Origin: Copromyces sp. CBS 386.78
Lineage: Eukaryota > Ascomycota > Sordariomycetes > Sordariales > Sordariaceae
NCBI GenBank assembly: GCA_030685235.1
Contig: MU839146.1
Coordinates: forward strand, 124,001-188,000
Direction: 5' to 3'
DNA length: 64,000 nucleotides
Shown here: positions 34,131 through 44,913 of the stretch, piece by piece
Numbering within the stretch: the stretch's first letter is position 1
How the letters are laid out: the number at the start of each line of letters is the position of its first letter
The notes under the pieces: model-generated
Seen by the model: only the letters and a program-made list of their open reading frames with translations
Told to the model about the DNA's origin: nothing
Databases searched by the model: none
Program-made: the position numbers and the translations under genes

Positions 34131-37112
34131 CTAGAACCTCTTCCTAACCTGCCCCCTATTCCCCTCCCTCCACACCCACCCAACGCCCTTGGTCTCACAC
34201 CACCTCCTCACCTCCTCCGTGCCCGCCTCGCCTTCCCACCCGACTCTATCCAGTCCCTGTCCAGCCGTATTCAACCACCCCGTCAAATCTTCCAAGATAA
34301 TCGGATCATACATCAAAATCTTCTCATGCCAAGAAGGGTCGGAAGGGTTGCCAGAACGAGAAGCGGTGGTGATGGCTTCGGTTATGTGTTTAAAGAGATC
34401 AGCTTCGGTGGACGTGGAGGGGGTGACGTCTAGGAGAGATTCATCGCACTCCATGTCTGTTAGGAGGAACATTTCGGCGGCAGCGGGATCGTTTCGGTCG
34501 TGGTCTTGGTGGTCTTTGTGTTTTTCGGGGGTGGAGAAGAGTTGGGATGCGGAGGGGGAGGCGGAGGGTGAGGAGGCGAACGGGTCGGAATCGGAGGCGT
34601 CGTCGATATCGGAGTCGGGGATTTCGAGCATGGTTGGACGTTGGCGCTTGGGGGTCGATGTGGAGAGGACACGTGTTGGTGCATTTGCTGGTTTTGAGGC
34701 TGCTGCTGCTGTTCGGTGTACTGCTCCTCCAGCATCAGCCTTTTCTGCTTTGTCCGTGCTGCTCATGCGCGAAGGAGACGCAGTAGTAGCAGTAGCAGCA
34801 GTCATGGTTTTCTTTGGCCTTCCCCTTTGTCTTTTCGTCGCCGCCGCCGGTGTAGCCAATTTTATTCCTGCTTCTTCTGCCTCCTCCTGCACAGTTGTTG
34901 CGCTTTTCGCCGTTCGGCCCCTCCCAGCACGGTTCGGAGATACTGCAATAGGATCCACCCCTGTGCTTGTACCTGTACTTGTTGCCCCCGTCTTGCTATC
35001 CCAGCATTGTTCGAGGAGAGAAATCATGGCCGCGCGCTTCTTGATTGGCTTGAATCCGTAAGAAGCCATCTCCCGGCTCAGTTGGGCGTCGGTAAAGAGC
35101 TCGTACTTTGGGCGAGGTGGAGGGTCCATCTTTTTCTGCTGCTGCTGCTGCTGTGTCTTGGAAGGGCTGGTCTTCTGGGACTGCTCAAGGAGCTGGTAGT
35201 GTTCTTGGTTACTTGGTGGTGGCTCGTAATCGTCAAAGTCGAAATCGAAGTCAAGCACAGCGCTTGCTCGTGGAGGAGTGGTTGGTCGTGGAGGCGTTTT
35301 GGCTTGTGGAAGGACCCTTGGATGGGGTGGAGTGCTTTCTCTGGATGGTGAAGGCGCTCGTTGTGGTGTTCTCGCTCGTGGAGGGACAAGAGGATTTGGC
35401 GGCGGAGGCTTCGTAGTACGGTGAACTGACAGAGTACTGATCTGAGTCTCGACCGTGAACGGTTCGGGGACAACGGGATCGGATGAGAGTATCTCGATTG
35501 CCGTTTGCGTCTTGCCCTGACCATGTTCTCCAAGCTCTGCCTCTTCGGACACATCAACAGACGGCCTGTTTGTCTGGTGTAACAGATCTTCTGGTACCTC
35601 GACAGCTTCAGTCAAGTCAAAGACGTCCAAATCCAACAAATCCCCATCCTCATCTCTAGCCCCCACCTTCCAAAGCTTGTTGTTGCCCGTCTTGTTCCTG
35701 CTAGCAAGATTGCTGAACTTGACCGGGCTGGATGTAAAGGGATCGCTGTCCGGAGCGTTTCCCGCCGCCGCCTTCATCGACTCGTGCAAAGCACGAAGAA
35801 GGTCGGTGTCTTCAGTCACTAGCTGGCTTGAAGTGCCAAAGACGAAATCCTGACCAGACACCTGCCTGAGTGCGCTCTGGGGAGAGAGCAACAGCTGTCT
35901 GCGAGGCTCAGGCTTCTTCTTGGAGACGCGGGGCTTTGTTGGCTTCTTGGAGGCGGCCTTTGTCTTGCCACCACTGGGTTTGGTAGCAGCCTTGTCGTGC
36001 TCGACGTCAATGTAGCCTAGAAGAGTGTCTTGTTTCGATGTCACAGTAGATGGGGAATCGTCTACTGGGTCTTGTATTCGGTAGGCGGCCGTTGCTAGGT
36101 CGGTGATTGTGCGTGGCTTCTTCTTGGGGGCTTTAGTCTTGGTTGGGCATGTCTCTGGACTTGTGGGTTTGTCTGTTGTCATAGTCGTAGTAGTTGTAGT
36201 GGTAGCGACCATCTCGATCAGTTTCCTCTTCCCGAGCACATCAACTTTGGTGGCTTCACTCGGCGGACCATTCTCTGGTTTACAGCCGTATGTATCCAAG
36301 AGCTTTCCAAATGCCACTGGTGGATCGGTATGGACAGTCGTAGAGGACGGTAACTCCTTGACAGTTGACGAGTTGCCGGCAGCTGGTGGTGGTCTGTCAT
36401 CTGGCGGTGGTGTCCAATCTAGTCTTCTTCTATCTGCCGGCTCTAGGTCTACTGGCTCATGGTCAATCCGGGCGAGTTTGGGAGCTTTCGAGGGCTCCTC
36501 TGGGACAGGAGCATCGGCCGTAGAAGCATGAGCAGAAGCGGTAAAATGTTTGCTCACTGTCTCGGCTTTCTTCCTTGAAGCCCGTGGTTTTGCCGCTGGT
36601 TTGGTGACCTTGTTGGACTTGGGCAAGGCAGTCTGTCCATCGGCGTCCTTTTGCTTGGGTGGTCTCCCTCTTCTTGCTGGTGGTTTAGGTGGTGCATTTT
36701 CGTCGGTGGCAGCAGTTGTCTCGTCCTTCTTTTTCCTCGGCTTCCTGGGTTTCTTTGCTGGCTTATCCTCAGACACGACGGTTGTTGTTGTTGTTGACAC
36801 TTGAACGGCTACTGTCGACACTGATGTTGTTATCGTCAGAGTGTCTGGTTGAGGTGGCGACTGTGGTGCAGGCTTTTCTTCCTCCAGGCGCCAGATGCTA
36901 GCAGCGCTTGTAAAGGTTCCGAATGCGACAGAATTACTGGGAATGGGTGCGGCATTGCTACCGGTTCGCAGCGCTGCCTGTTTCTTTGGTGGTGGCTTTA
37001 CGACTGGAGCGCAGATGTCTGGAAACTCGGGCGACGAGGAGATGATGTCTATCGTGTCACTATGCGCCATTCGAACTGGTGGTATTGGGGAAGAGTACCG
37101 AGTCTCTTCCAT
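34131..37112 (-). CDS. slx4: SLX4 structure-specific endonuclease scaffold
   Basis: One exon, 993 residues. SLX4 partners the SLX1 nuclease and scaffolds repair nucleases at branched DNA in the nucleus. The N-terminus has short acidic/Ser patches ([13 protein letters not shown]). A long low-complexity middle contains AT-hook-like RGRPPK and RGRPKK motifs and many KPR/KKK clusters. A SAP-like helix-extended-helix lies near residue 670 ([20 protein letters not shown], then [12 protein letters not shown]). At the end is the conserved SLX1-binding helix region ([18 protein letters not shown], then [16 protein letters not shown]). This order is that of filamentous-fungal SLX4. A second in-frame Met at residue 15 ([12 protein letters not shown]) is an alternative start. 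A poly-Gln run (QQQQQQ) precedes the SAP-like motif. Confidence 0.93.
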   Translation of the reverse strand: MEETRYSSPIPPVRMAHSDTIDIISSSPEFPDICAPVVKPPPKKQAALRTGSNAAPIPSNSVAFGTFTSAASIWRLEEEKPAPQSPPQPDTLTITTSVSTVAVQVSTTTTTVVSEDKPAKKPRKPRKKKDETTAATDENAPPKPPARRGRPPKQKDADGQTALPKSNKVTKPAAKPRASRKKAETVSKHFTASAHASTADAPVPEEPSKAPKLARIDHEPVDLEPADRRRLDWTPPPDDRPPPAAGNSSTVKELPSSTTVHTDPPVAFGKLLDTYGCKPENGPPSEATKVDVLGKRKLIEMVATTTTTTTMTTDKPTSPETCPTKTKAPKKKPRTITDLATAAYRIQDPVDDSPSTVTSKQDTLLGYIDVEHDKAATKPSGGKTKAASKKPTKPRVSKKKPEPRRQLLLSPQSALRQVSGQDFVFGTSSQLVTEDTDLLRALHESMKAAAGNAPDSDPFTSSPVKFSNLASRNKTGNNKLWKVGARDEDGDLLDLDVFDLTEAVEVPEDLLHQTNRPSVDVSEEAELGEHGQGKTQTAIEILSSDPVVPEPFTVETQISTLSVHRTTKPPPPNPLVPPRARTPQRAPSPSRESTPPHPRVLPQAKTPPRPTTPPRASAVLDFDFDFDDYEPPPSNQEHYQLLEQSQKTSPSKTQQQQQQKKMDPPPRPKYELFTDAQLSREMASYGFKPIKKRAAMISLLEQCWDSKTGATSTGTSTGVDPIAVSPNRAGRGRTAKSATTVQEEAEEAGIKLATPAAATKRQRGRPKKTMTAATATTASPSRMSSTDKAEKADAGGAVHRTAAAASKPANAPTRVLSTSTPKRQRPTMLEIPDSDIDDASDSDPFASSPSASPSASQLFSTPEKHKDHQDHDRNDPAAAEMFLLTDMECDESLLDVTPSTSTEADLFKHITEAITTASRSGNPSDPSWHEKILMYDPIILEDLTGWLNTAGQGLDRVGWEGEAGTEEVRRWCETKGVGWVWREGNRGQVRKRF

Positions 37113-37534
37113 ATGTGACCGGTAGACAGTAGTAACCTAAGCAATGGCGCAAGTGATTAGTTGGTGATGGACGCTCGGGGCAACTTCCACTTGGCGACTG
37201 GATGCGCCGCGGGAATCAAAGTGATGGGAACCTCTATGGCTTCCAATTGCAGGGACCAACTTCGCGACCACAGCGCGCTATCAGCTGACAGTCCAGGCGT
37301 TGTTGTTAGTGCAGGTACAACTCCAAGTCTAGACCACAGCCACATTCGTTGACAAACCACTAGCCACATAATCTGTCAAAAAGTGTCCGTGCACAATTGG
37401 GGCTTGCACACCAAACTGCGTTTTTGTCTCGAAATTCAAGTTAACCAAGTCTGAATTCTGCGCTTGTTGCCCGCTCCTCGTCACCAGATCACACACCCCC
37501 AACCGCAGTCTCAGCACCCCCAAAGACAGCCAAA
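37113..37534. promoter_or_regulatory. Bidirectional promoter, SLX4 / eS21
   Basis: Only 422 bases separate two divergent start codons, so both promoters must lie here or overlap the genes. I do not recognise specific sites. Confidence 0.6.
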
Positions 37535-37875
37535 ATGGAGAACGATCGCGGCGAAATTGTCGACCTGTATGATATATTATTGCCGTCCCCATGTTGACTG
37601 TGGTCAAAAAAGGTGATAATGGGCTAATTCTCGGATTCAACAGTTACGTCCCCCGCAAGTGCTCTGCGACGAACCGCATCATCAAGTCCAAGGACCACGG
37701 TTCTTGCCAGATCACCATCGCCAAGGTCGACGAGAACGGCCGTGCCATCCAGGGCGAGAACATCATCTACGCCCTCTCCGGCTTCGTTCGCGCCATGGGC
37801 GAGTCCGACGACTCCCTCAACCGCCTTGCCCAGCGCGATGGTCTCCTCAAGGCCGTCTGGAACCCCCAGCGCTAA
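37535..37875 (+). CDS. rps21: 40S ribosomal protein eS21 (RPS21)
   Basis: Exon 1 is only 32 bases (37535-37566, [11 protein letters not shown]). A 77-base intron (37567-37643, GTATGA donor, GCTAAT branch point, CAG acceptor) leads to exon 2, 37644-37875. The product is 87 residues, the usual eS21 length, and carries the family sequence [20 protein letters not shown] and the conserved Asn/Leu-rich C-terminus. It is a small-subunit protein needed for late 18S rRNA maturation. The very early intron is typical of fungal ribosomal protein genes. Confidence 0.97.
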
Positions 37876-38895
37876 ATGCCTGACGTGTTTTTGGAACGAA
37901 TGAGGCAATGGTACGGAGATGGCAGAACGACAACTGTCTAACTAGAGCAGTTTTGCTGATATGATACCCCCCAACAATTCAGACAATATCCGACATGATC
38001 GATCTGGACACAAGAACGCGACCTGTTGACGGGGAAACGGACTTGGGACGAACAAACTACTGGCAGCGGGACCACGACATTGGGTTGGGAAACTCTGGGG
38101 ATTTGCGGAAATGCATCTTTGATGGACAAAGGCTCAATGGCGTCAGAAAGGATATTGTTTCTCATTCGGAAAAGAATACACTGGCATTGATGATCTGAAG
38201 GAATTCCGTCCGTCCGCATATCGCCGAAACCGAACATTTCACATACATATCCGACCGTGATACTGCACCGAATCCAATCCAGAATCCTATTACACACATG
38301 CCCCGGCTAGACAAGTCTCCCCGGGTTACCATACTCGAGGCTGGGGATTCTGGAGCTACCTTGATAGCTTCCATGCCGCAGATTGAAGATGGAGGCTTTG
38401 AAAGGCTGTGACGAGCGAGTGATTCGTCATGGTACAGATACGAGTCTTACATGCTGTTGTTGCTATTCGGAAAGTCCACTTCTCTTGGATTGTGTGTTTG
38501 AATCTCCAAACTGTTTGCAAGGCAGTCGATATCAAGAGGAAAGTTCCTCCCGATGAACGGATCCTGTCGAGTTGCCTCTCTTATTGCCATGGAAACCCGC
38601 ATCTCCCTGCATTTGGAGATGCGCTAACAAAGCAATGAATGACTGGAACGGAAGGGGCGCGATCCGTTCTCGATCCAACAACACCATGACGTACCGCAGA
38701 GATCGAGCGATCAGACTGCACAAAGCATCGCCTTCCAATCACACGCGCATCACCACATAAAGTACTTCTCCTATTCCCATTTCTTTTCTCCTCTTCTCAC
38801 ACAACTCCACATGTTCTCGCGCCATCCGCACCTCGACACCAAAGGCAAGCGTCTTCTCACTATCCACCGCCATTTTCCAGAAATCCAAATCAACC
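37876..38895. other. Spacer, eS21 to photolyase
   Basis: eS21 3' end and photolyase promoter. The last ~130 bases are CA/CT-rich, as in other leaders here. No gene is supported. Confidence 0.55.
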
Positions 38896-40825
38896 ATGGC
38901 GCCCTCCAAGCGCAAGGCCTCCGCGCCGCCCGCTCAAACCTCACGCATCAACGGCGACCCGTCAACCGACAAGAAGCGCAAAACCACCACCGATGCTCCT
39001 CCTCCCACCAACCCCAACGCCTCCTCGGACCCCCTCCGCACACCACATGCCTTCTACAAGGACTCGGAAACCCACGGCATCGTCCTCCGCAAGTTCTACC
39101 CTTCCGAGATGTCCAACGCGCGAGCCCAAGCCTACAACAACAACGAGCTCCCCCGACCCATCGAAACCCTCTACGCCGCACTAGCTGAGCCCGAGACCGC
39201 CAGCCTCCGCAAGTCCTTGCCAGTCCGCCAGGCGGTAGTCCACTGGTTCAAGATGGATCTCCGGCTACACGACAACCGCTCTCTCTGGCTAGCCAGTCAG
39301 AAAGCCCAAGAGGCGGGGGTGCCCCTGATCTGTCTTTACGTGCTGAGCCCGGAAGATCTGGAAGCGCATCTGAGGGCTCCTATCCGGGTGGATTTCATGC
39401 TGAGGACGCTAGAAATCTTAAAGAAGGACTTGGACGCGTTGGGGATTCCGTTGTGGGTGGAGACTGTCGGAAAACGCAAAGAGGTGCCGAGCAGGATAAA
39501 AGAGTTGATGAAGAGCTGGGGAGCTAGTCATTTGTTTTGTGCAATGGAGTATGAAGTTGACGAGTTGAGGAGGGAGGCCAAGCTCGTGAAGCGACTGGCT
39601 GAAGGCGAAGAGGACGAAAGGATGGTAGCCGAAGTAGTCCACGATACCTGCGTCGTCATGCCCGGAGCCCTGAAAAGTGGAAGTGGCGGACAATACGCCG
39701 TCTACAGCCCTTGGTACCGAGCGTGGATCAAGCACGTGGAGGAAAACCCTGACTGTCTGGAGATGTACGAGAAGCCTGGCCCCAACCCGCCCGGCACACG
39801 AGACAGGCGTCAGTTCAGCCACCTCTTCAATCGTCCCATCCCCGAAGCACCAGAGGGCAAGCGGTTACGAGACGACGACGAAAAGGTTCGGTACCGCGCT
39901 CTCTGGCCAGCAGGCGAGCACGAAGCGCTGAAAAGACTGGACAAGTTTTGCGATGAGGATATCGGCAAGTACGCAGAGCGGCGTGACATGCCGGCCTGCA
40001 AGCAGGGGACAAGTCACCTTTCGGTGCACTTTGCTTCGGGGACGCTGAGCGCCAGGACGGCGATACGTGCCGCGAGGGACAGGAACACTACCAAGAAGCT
40101 GAATGGCGGGAACGAGGGGATCCAGAGGTGGATTTCCGAGGTGGCGTGGAGGGAGTTTTATAAACATGTTTTGGTGGGGTGGCCTTATGTGTGGTATGTT
40201 GTTTCCTTGCCATTCCCCCCAACTCCCACTAACACTTTTCGTCTGGTAAAAAAGCATGAACAAACCCTTCAAACCGCTCTACTCCAACATCGAATGGTCC
40301 TACAACCCCACCCACTTCCACGCCTGGACCCAGGGCCGCACCGGCTTCCCCATCATCGACGCCGCCATGCGCCAAGTGCTGGCAACAGGCTACATGCACA
40401 ACCGTCTGCGCATGGTCGTCGCCTCCTTCCTCGCCAAGGATTTGCTGATTGACTGGCGCATGGGCGAGCGGTATTTCATGGAACACCTGATCGACGGGGA
40501 CTTTGCTTCCAACAATGGCGGGTGGGGGTTCGCCGCGAGCGTGGGCGTGGATCCGCAGCCGTATTTCAGGGTGTTCAACCCCTTGTTGCAGAGCGAGAAG
40601 TTTGATCCTGATGGTGAATACATCAGGCGGTGGGTGGAGGAGCTGAGGGATTTGGATGATTTGCATTTGAGCAAAAAAGAGGTGCATGATCCTTATGGAC
40701 GGTGCGGCAGTGAGGAGGTGAAGAAAAAGTTGGAGGAGGAGAGGGGGTATCCTAGGCCCATCGTTGAGCATGCAGGGGCGAGGGAGAGGGCGTTGGAGGC
40801 TTACAAGAGGGGGTTGGCTAAGTAG
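38896..40825 (+). CDS. phr: Class I CPD DNA photolyase
   Basis: Exons 38896-40193 and 40255-40825 give 622 residues. The enzyme uses FAD and blue light to split cyclobutane pyrimidine dimers. A basic N-terminal tail (MAPSKRKASAPP) could be a nuclear signal. An alpha/beta antenna domain begins at AVVHWFKMDLRLHDNRSLWL. The FAD domain holds FHAWTQGRTGFPIIDAAMRQ at 454-473, GYMHNRLRM, and NNGGWGFAASVG, where Trp523 matches the proximal Trp of the electron-transfer triad. The intron has an ACTAAC branch point and joins TG to C, giving the conserved Cys in VWCMNKPFKP. From memory it is very close to N. crassa PHR (antenna cofactor there: methenyltetrahydrofolate), with many substitutions and a slightly longer N-terminal part. 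Confidence 0.97.
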
Positions 40826-41364
40826 GGATTTGTGAGGACTGGACTGAGGGGGTGGCTGTTGGTGACGGACGGTGAAATCTTGTCTTCTTGCTGTGTAAAG
40901 TATAGCTAGCGGCCTTTCAATAGAGGTGAATATTCAACCATGGCATGGTGATATGGCTTCTTGAAGTGCACCCGCGGTGAAGTTAGTAGGACCCCTACTG
41001 GGCTGGGAAATAACTTGGAGGGCGATCTGATGACGGAGGTGATGCCAGGACAAGAAGCACGGGGTAGGAATGATCTGACCTGAGAAGACAAACCCTTTCG
41101 TCCCAATTGTATGGGTATATAGTCCAGGTCCTCGGCACCCTTCTCCCGTGGTCCGCTGGTGCAGCGAGTAACAAACCTGGGTCTTTGACAACTGCTTAAT
41201 CTGGTCGTTAGTCTAGGAGATCATGGTATTAAGGGGGTCGTTCTTTACTTGTGATGCCTCCGGCGGCCACTCCGTGGAGGCCCTCCCGGGGGGTCCTCGC
41301 TACGCTCGAAGGATGGATGGGAAGGAGGGAAGGATGGACGGGAAGGAGGGATGAATAATTTTTG

Positions 41365-41425
41365 ACGAGAGTTACCGGTTCCCCCCTACAATTTCCTTCG
41401 GAAATTGGGGAACCGGTAACCTCGT
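41365..41425. repeat. 26-bp imperfect hairpin
   Basis: The outer stem is 13 perfect pairs (GTTACCGGTTCCC with GGGAACCGGTAAC). The inner stem is 8 perfect pairs (CAATTTCC with GGAAATTG) around a TTC loop. They are separated by a 5-base one-sided bulge. Five more pairs extend the base beyond a single bulged A. It abuts the tRNA-like T arm. Confidence 0.9.
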
Positions 41426-41466
41426 TCAGAGTCGCCGGTTCGAATCCGGTGCGGGCCACTTTTTTT
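41426..41466 (+). pseudogene. tRNA-like 3' half (T arm, acceptor, T run)
   Basis: GCCGG-TTCGAAT-CCGGT forms a canonical 5-bp T stem with 7-base loop and includes a perfect B box. GCGGGCC plus A follow as a 3' acceptor strand and discriminator, then seven Ts like a Pol III terminator. The expected 5' acceptor (GGCCCGC), D arm and A box are missing. A long hairpin sits where the anticodon region should be. It is probably a truncated tRNA gene or a tRNA-derived element. Confidence 0.5.
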
Positions 41467-42009
41467 GGTCACTTATGACCCCCTTTTTTTTCTTTTTTTC
41501 TTTTTCGAGTTGTTGTTTATCAAAATACTAGGCACTGGCGTACACAATTGCCATTATGGGCGATATTTTACTTGCCCATATTCAATAAACCCGGCCCGGC
41601 GTTCACCGACGTTTCATACCGGCAGCATAACGTTTCGCACTTGATCCATGTCGGAACTGTAGCTGTGATGTTGTGATGTCGTCGCCGGCGTGTGGATACC
41701 TATTGAAGCCGGGGATAACGGCATCCCCACCCCGTAGCGGGGCCGTACGCAATGGAACCCGGGCCCGGAGCGCTGCGGAGCCACTATTGTCAGGGGCTAC
41801 AGGCCAAACAAATGTTTTGGGCTGACGGATGCGGGGAACCTGGCTGGAATTCGATCAAAGTAAACTGAACACAAGACAACGACTCCAACAAACGAACCGA
41901 GGTTGAACAAAGTGTTGTTGTAACCCCTCGCGAGCGACAATAAGTCACTTTCATTGAAAAAAGACTCACTTTATATCATATTCAGTCGCACCTCAAAAAA
42001 CACAAAACT

Positions 42010-43538
42010 ATGAGTTCATCTTGTCTCCGCTTCACGACAAGAAGTGGCCCTGGCATCTCCAGCAACGTCTTGAACTTGCACCTCTCAACACTCAGTCTTG
42101 GACATCAGACGCGCTGTACGCTCAGTACCTCTACTGTAACCCGCAGCAGTAGGACCCTCCTTGCATCCCGCTCCCACCCTCCTCGCCCTCGGCCTCCAAC
42201 AACCTCACCACTTCAAACAAGAAGGACCTTCACAACCACCATGGCCCCCAAATCCAAAGCCGAAATGCCACCCCTAAACAAAGCCTCAGGCACAGGCGGC
42301 GCCCTCCCAATCCGCCCGTCCTCCTCCGTCATTCTTTTGTCGCCCACCAACCAAGTGCTCCTCCTGCACCGCGTCGCCAAATCTTCCTCGTTTGCCTCGG
42401 CGCACGTCTTCCCCGGCGGAAACCTTTCCGACTTCCACGAAGGGGATTACTACCCGCTGCCGCAAGGGGTGGAGCTGCACAGGGATAGTGAAGCTTACAG
42501 GTTGGCGGCGGTGAGGGAGACGTTTGAGGAGAGTGGGATATTACTTGCGAGGAGGAAGGGTGGTGGTGAACTACTGGAGTTGAGCGAGGAGGAGCTGGAG
42601 GAGGGACGGAAACAAGTCTTTGGGGATAGGGTCAAGTTTACGGCTTGGTTGGAAAGCAAAGGGGGGGAGGCGGATGTTGGTGAGTTTCTTTCTTTCCCGC
42701 CGTTCCATGGATTATGAGAGGGGGACATGGATGGAAAGGGATAAAAGAAGCTAACAAACAGAAACATTCAGAAAACCTCCACCCCTTCACCCGCTGGATC
42801 ACGCCCCAAAACCAGCGCAAACGCTTCACCACGCAAATGTACCTGTACATGCTTCCCCTTCACACCCAGACTGCCTTATCCAGATCCCAAACCAGCCAAA
42901 CGCTAGTCCAAACCCCCACCCACGACGGCGGCATAGAACACACGGCCGCGCTATTCGACTCTTCCTCCACCTGGCTTGCAAAGGCCTCATCCGGCGACAT
43001 CATCTTGTATCCTCCCCAGTTCTACCTCCTGACGCTCATCAGCCGGTTCCTGCCCACCAACCACTCGGCCAACTACAGCGAGCAGCGCGAGAGGCTTCTT
43101 TCTTTCCTTCACCGGACACCGACTTCCAGCGTCAAGCATTTCACCTCGGACATTCCCTGGGCGGAAAAGGTCATGAGTCCTGAAGTCGTCAGCAGCTTCG
43201 CTACCAAGCAAGGAACAAGTTATGGAAATGGACGGGTAATCTTGGGCTTGGCGAAGCCTGGTAGGGAGTTGATGGATACAGGTAGTACTGAACCGGCGAA
43301 ATGGGGAGGAGACGTGGAGAGGGTTGTGTTGGTGGATTTCAGGAAGGAGGAGGTGGAGGAGGTGAAGGAGGAACAGAATGCGGAGACTGGGGAGGTGGTG
43401 AAGAAGGTGGTCAAGACGGCGGTGAGGGTGCCGAGGGATTTGGAGGTGGTGGAGAGGGTGGAGGCTATGGCTATGGCTGTGGATGTGGATGTTGCGCCGA
43501 CTACTACTGAGAAGAAGGGGAAGGGGAGTAAGCTATAG
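42010..43538 (+). CDS. NUDT19-like Nudix hydrolase
   Basis: Exons 42010-42679 and 42772-43538 give 478 residues. Residues 78-115 open the Nudix fold (SSSVILLSPTNQVLLLHRV, then HVFPGGNLSDF). The Nudix helix is split by an insert, then completed as AYRLAAVRETFEESGILL with the REx2EExG core that binds metal. A split box is known in the NUDT19/RP2p subfamily, whose members hydrolyse CoA species in peroxisomes or mitochondria; the substrate here is inferred. The first 77 residues are Arg/Ser/Thr-rich and nearly free of acids, like a mitochondrial presequence. A second start at 42241 (MAPKSKAEMPPL) would remove it. The C-terminus is charged with a KKGKGSKL tail. SKL at the very end is a perfect type-1 peroxisomal signal. 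The intron has a GCTAAC branch point. Confidence 0.92.
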
Positions 43539-44076
43539 AATAGTCTGCAAGTGCTGCCGGCTGAAGGGAAGTCAAGCGAGGTCGCTTGCCTCCGGGAGGT
43601 TCATGCATCGATGCATGTTCAACTGCAATCGTGTCAGTCCTGTCTTTTTCTGTCCGTCCCCTTCCCAAAATAATGCATTACAGTAAGGTACTCACTCGAA
43701 ACACAAAAGGATGTCACTCAATCGAACCTAACCAAGCCTTGGGTTACCATGCTAGGTTCCCCAGAAATGGCCATAACTTTGGCTGCTACCTACTCTGCCT
43801 TGAGGAGCATTCCCCCTACCTTACCCGGACGAGAAGCACTTCACTTTCCACCACTACCCACGAATATTCACAAGAGACAATACACCCACATACATAGGTA
43901 CCATGAACACAGATATATGCGACCCGTATGGTGTCTGGCCAGCAGCAGGAACGGCTTGGTTCAGGGTAGGTAAGGTGAGTTGACGATTATGTAAGGTACG
44001 TATGCATTGACTACGTCTACCTAATCATAAAAGCCAAGATGCGCCGCCGGCACGCTTGACCCTTTGTCATGCTATG
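43539..44076. other. Convergent spacer
   Basis: 3' ends of the Nudix gene and the unknown minus-strand gene. It contains AAGGTA-rich stretches and no supported gene. Confidence 0.55.
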
Positions 44077-44913
44077 TCAATAGGATGGGCTGGGAAAAGC
44101 CCAGCTCTTCGTAACCCCAAGCCACACCGACTTTGGAACCGCCGGCGTTGGCTCAATACATGCACGTGCAGGCAAATCTGCCTTCCTCAACCGCACATTT
44201 ATCGGCGGCGTCGTCGTAGGCTTTGGCGTCGGATAGGTATGGACGAATAATGGTGGGCGAGCGGCGACTCGTGGTGCAGCAGCCTCGTCTTCTCTACCAG
44301 TACCATGCAAAGGTGACGACGCACCATTGATACTGAGGTACCCAAGACCGTCCACGTCCACGTCCAAGTTGCCAATATGGAACCTATTTTTCCACCATGG
44401 CTGATATGCACCCGGTCTTCTTCTTCTTCCAAGTACGTTTCTCACCTTGACAGCAGCAGTGGTTGGCCTTGGTGCTGCCGGCAAAGGACTTTTCAAGTCT
44501 CGGACACTACTGCCTGCAATCGGGACTGCTGCTACTACCGGGTTCCCATTCCCCGCTCTCCTCTTCCTCTTCTTCATGTTGTTTTCTCGGCTTTTATTCA
44601 AGTCGTCATCGGAATCTGAGCCCGCATCCGAATCGTAGCACAAGCGAGCGGAAGAGCCACTGGCTTGTGGGTACATGATGTAGTCTGGGACGCCGGGGAG
44701 GTCGGTGCTCTCATTGTCTGGTTCTGTTTCGGACCAGGTTCTCTTCTTTTTGCTTAATGTGGTATGACTGCGGTTGCGGTGTGAAGATGGGTAGCGGATA
44801 TCTTTTTCGGAGGAGTAGAAGAAGTAGGGGACGGATACAGTCGAGCTACATGTATCCGAGTCGGAGAAGTCGGAACTTGAAGAGGAGCCGTACATGTAAT
44901 CGCAGAGGCCCAT
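44077..44913 (-). CDS. Hypothetical Ser-rich basic protein
   Basis: A single-exon frame of 278 residues with no family I recognise. It has a Ser/Asp-rich N-terminus (GSSSSSDFSDSDTCSS), a Tyr/Phe patch, basic clusters (SKKKRTW, KKRKRRAG, GRRRRPG) that could be nuclear signals, an acidic run (SDAGSDSDDDL), and a Pro/Thr-rich C-terminal part ending KSWAFPSPSY. It looks mostly disordered. It stands head to head with the next gene about 1 kb away. A real gene is more likely than not because of the length and clean start, but transcript support is lacking. Confidence 0.5.
   Translation of the reverse strand: MGLCDYMYGSSSSSDFSDSDTCSSTVSVPYFFYSSEKDIRYPSSHRNRSHTTLSKKKRTWSETEPDNESTDLPGVPDYIMYPQASGSSARLCYDSDAGSDSDDDLNKSRENNMKKRKRRAGNGNPVVAAVPIAGSSVRDLKSPLPAAPRPTTAAVKVRNVLGRRRRPGAYQPWWKNRFHIGNLDVDVDGLGYLSINGASSPLHGTGREDEAAAPRVAARPPLFVHTYPTPKPTTTPPINVRLRKADLPARACIEPTPAVPKSVWLGVTKSWAFPSPSY

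Larger units (their letters stand above)
40826..42009. other. Spacer with hairpins and tRNA-like half
   Basis: No protein gene. It holds GC-rich palindromic modules at about 41255-41300 (GCCTCC...GGAGGC) and 41730-41790 (CCCCGTAGCGGGG), GGAAGGA-type repeats at 41311-41352, a long hairpin and a tRNA-like 3' end (separate entries). Confidence 0.6.

Noticed and set aside
41140..41180. Possible A-box-like sequence (TGGTCCGCTGG) as the missing 5' tRNA half
   Set aside because: It lies about 260 bases from the T arm and lacks the matching GGCCCGC acceptor.
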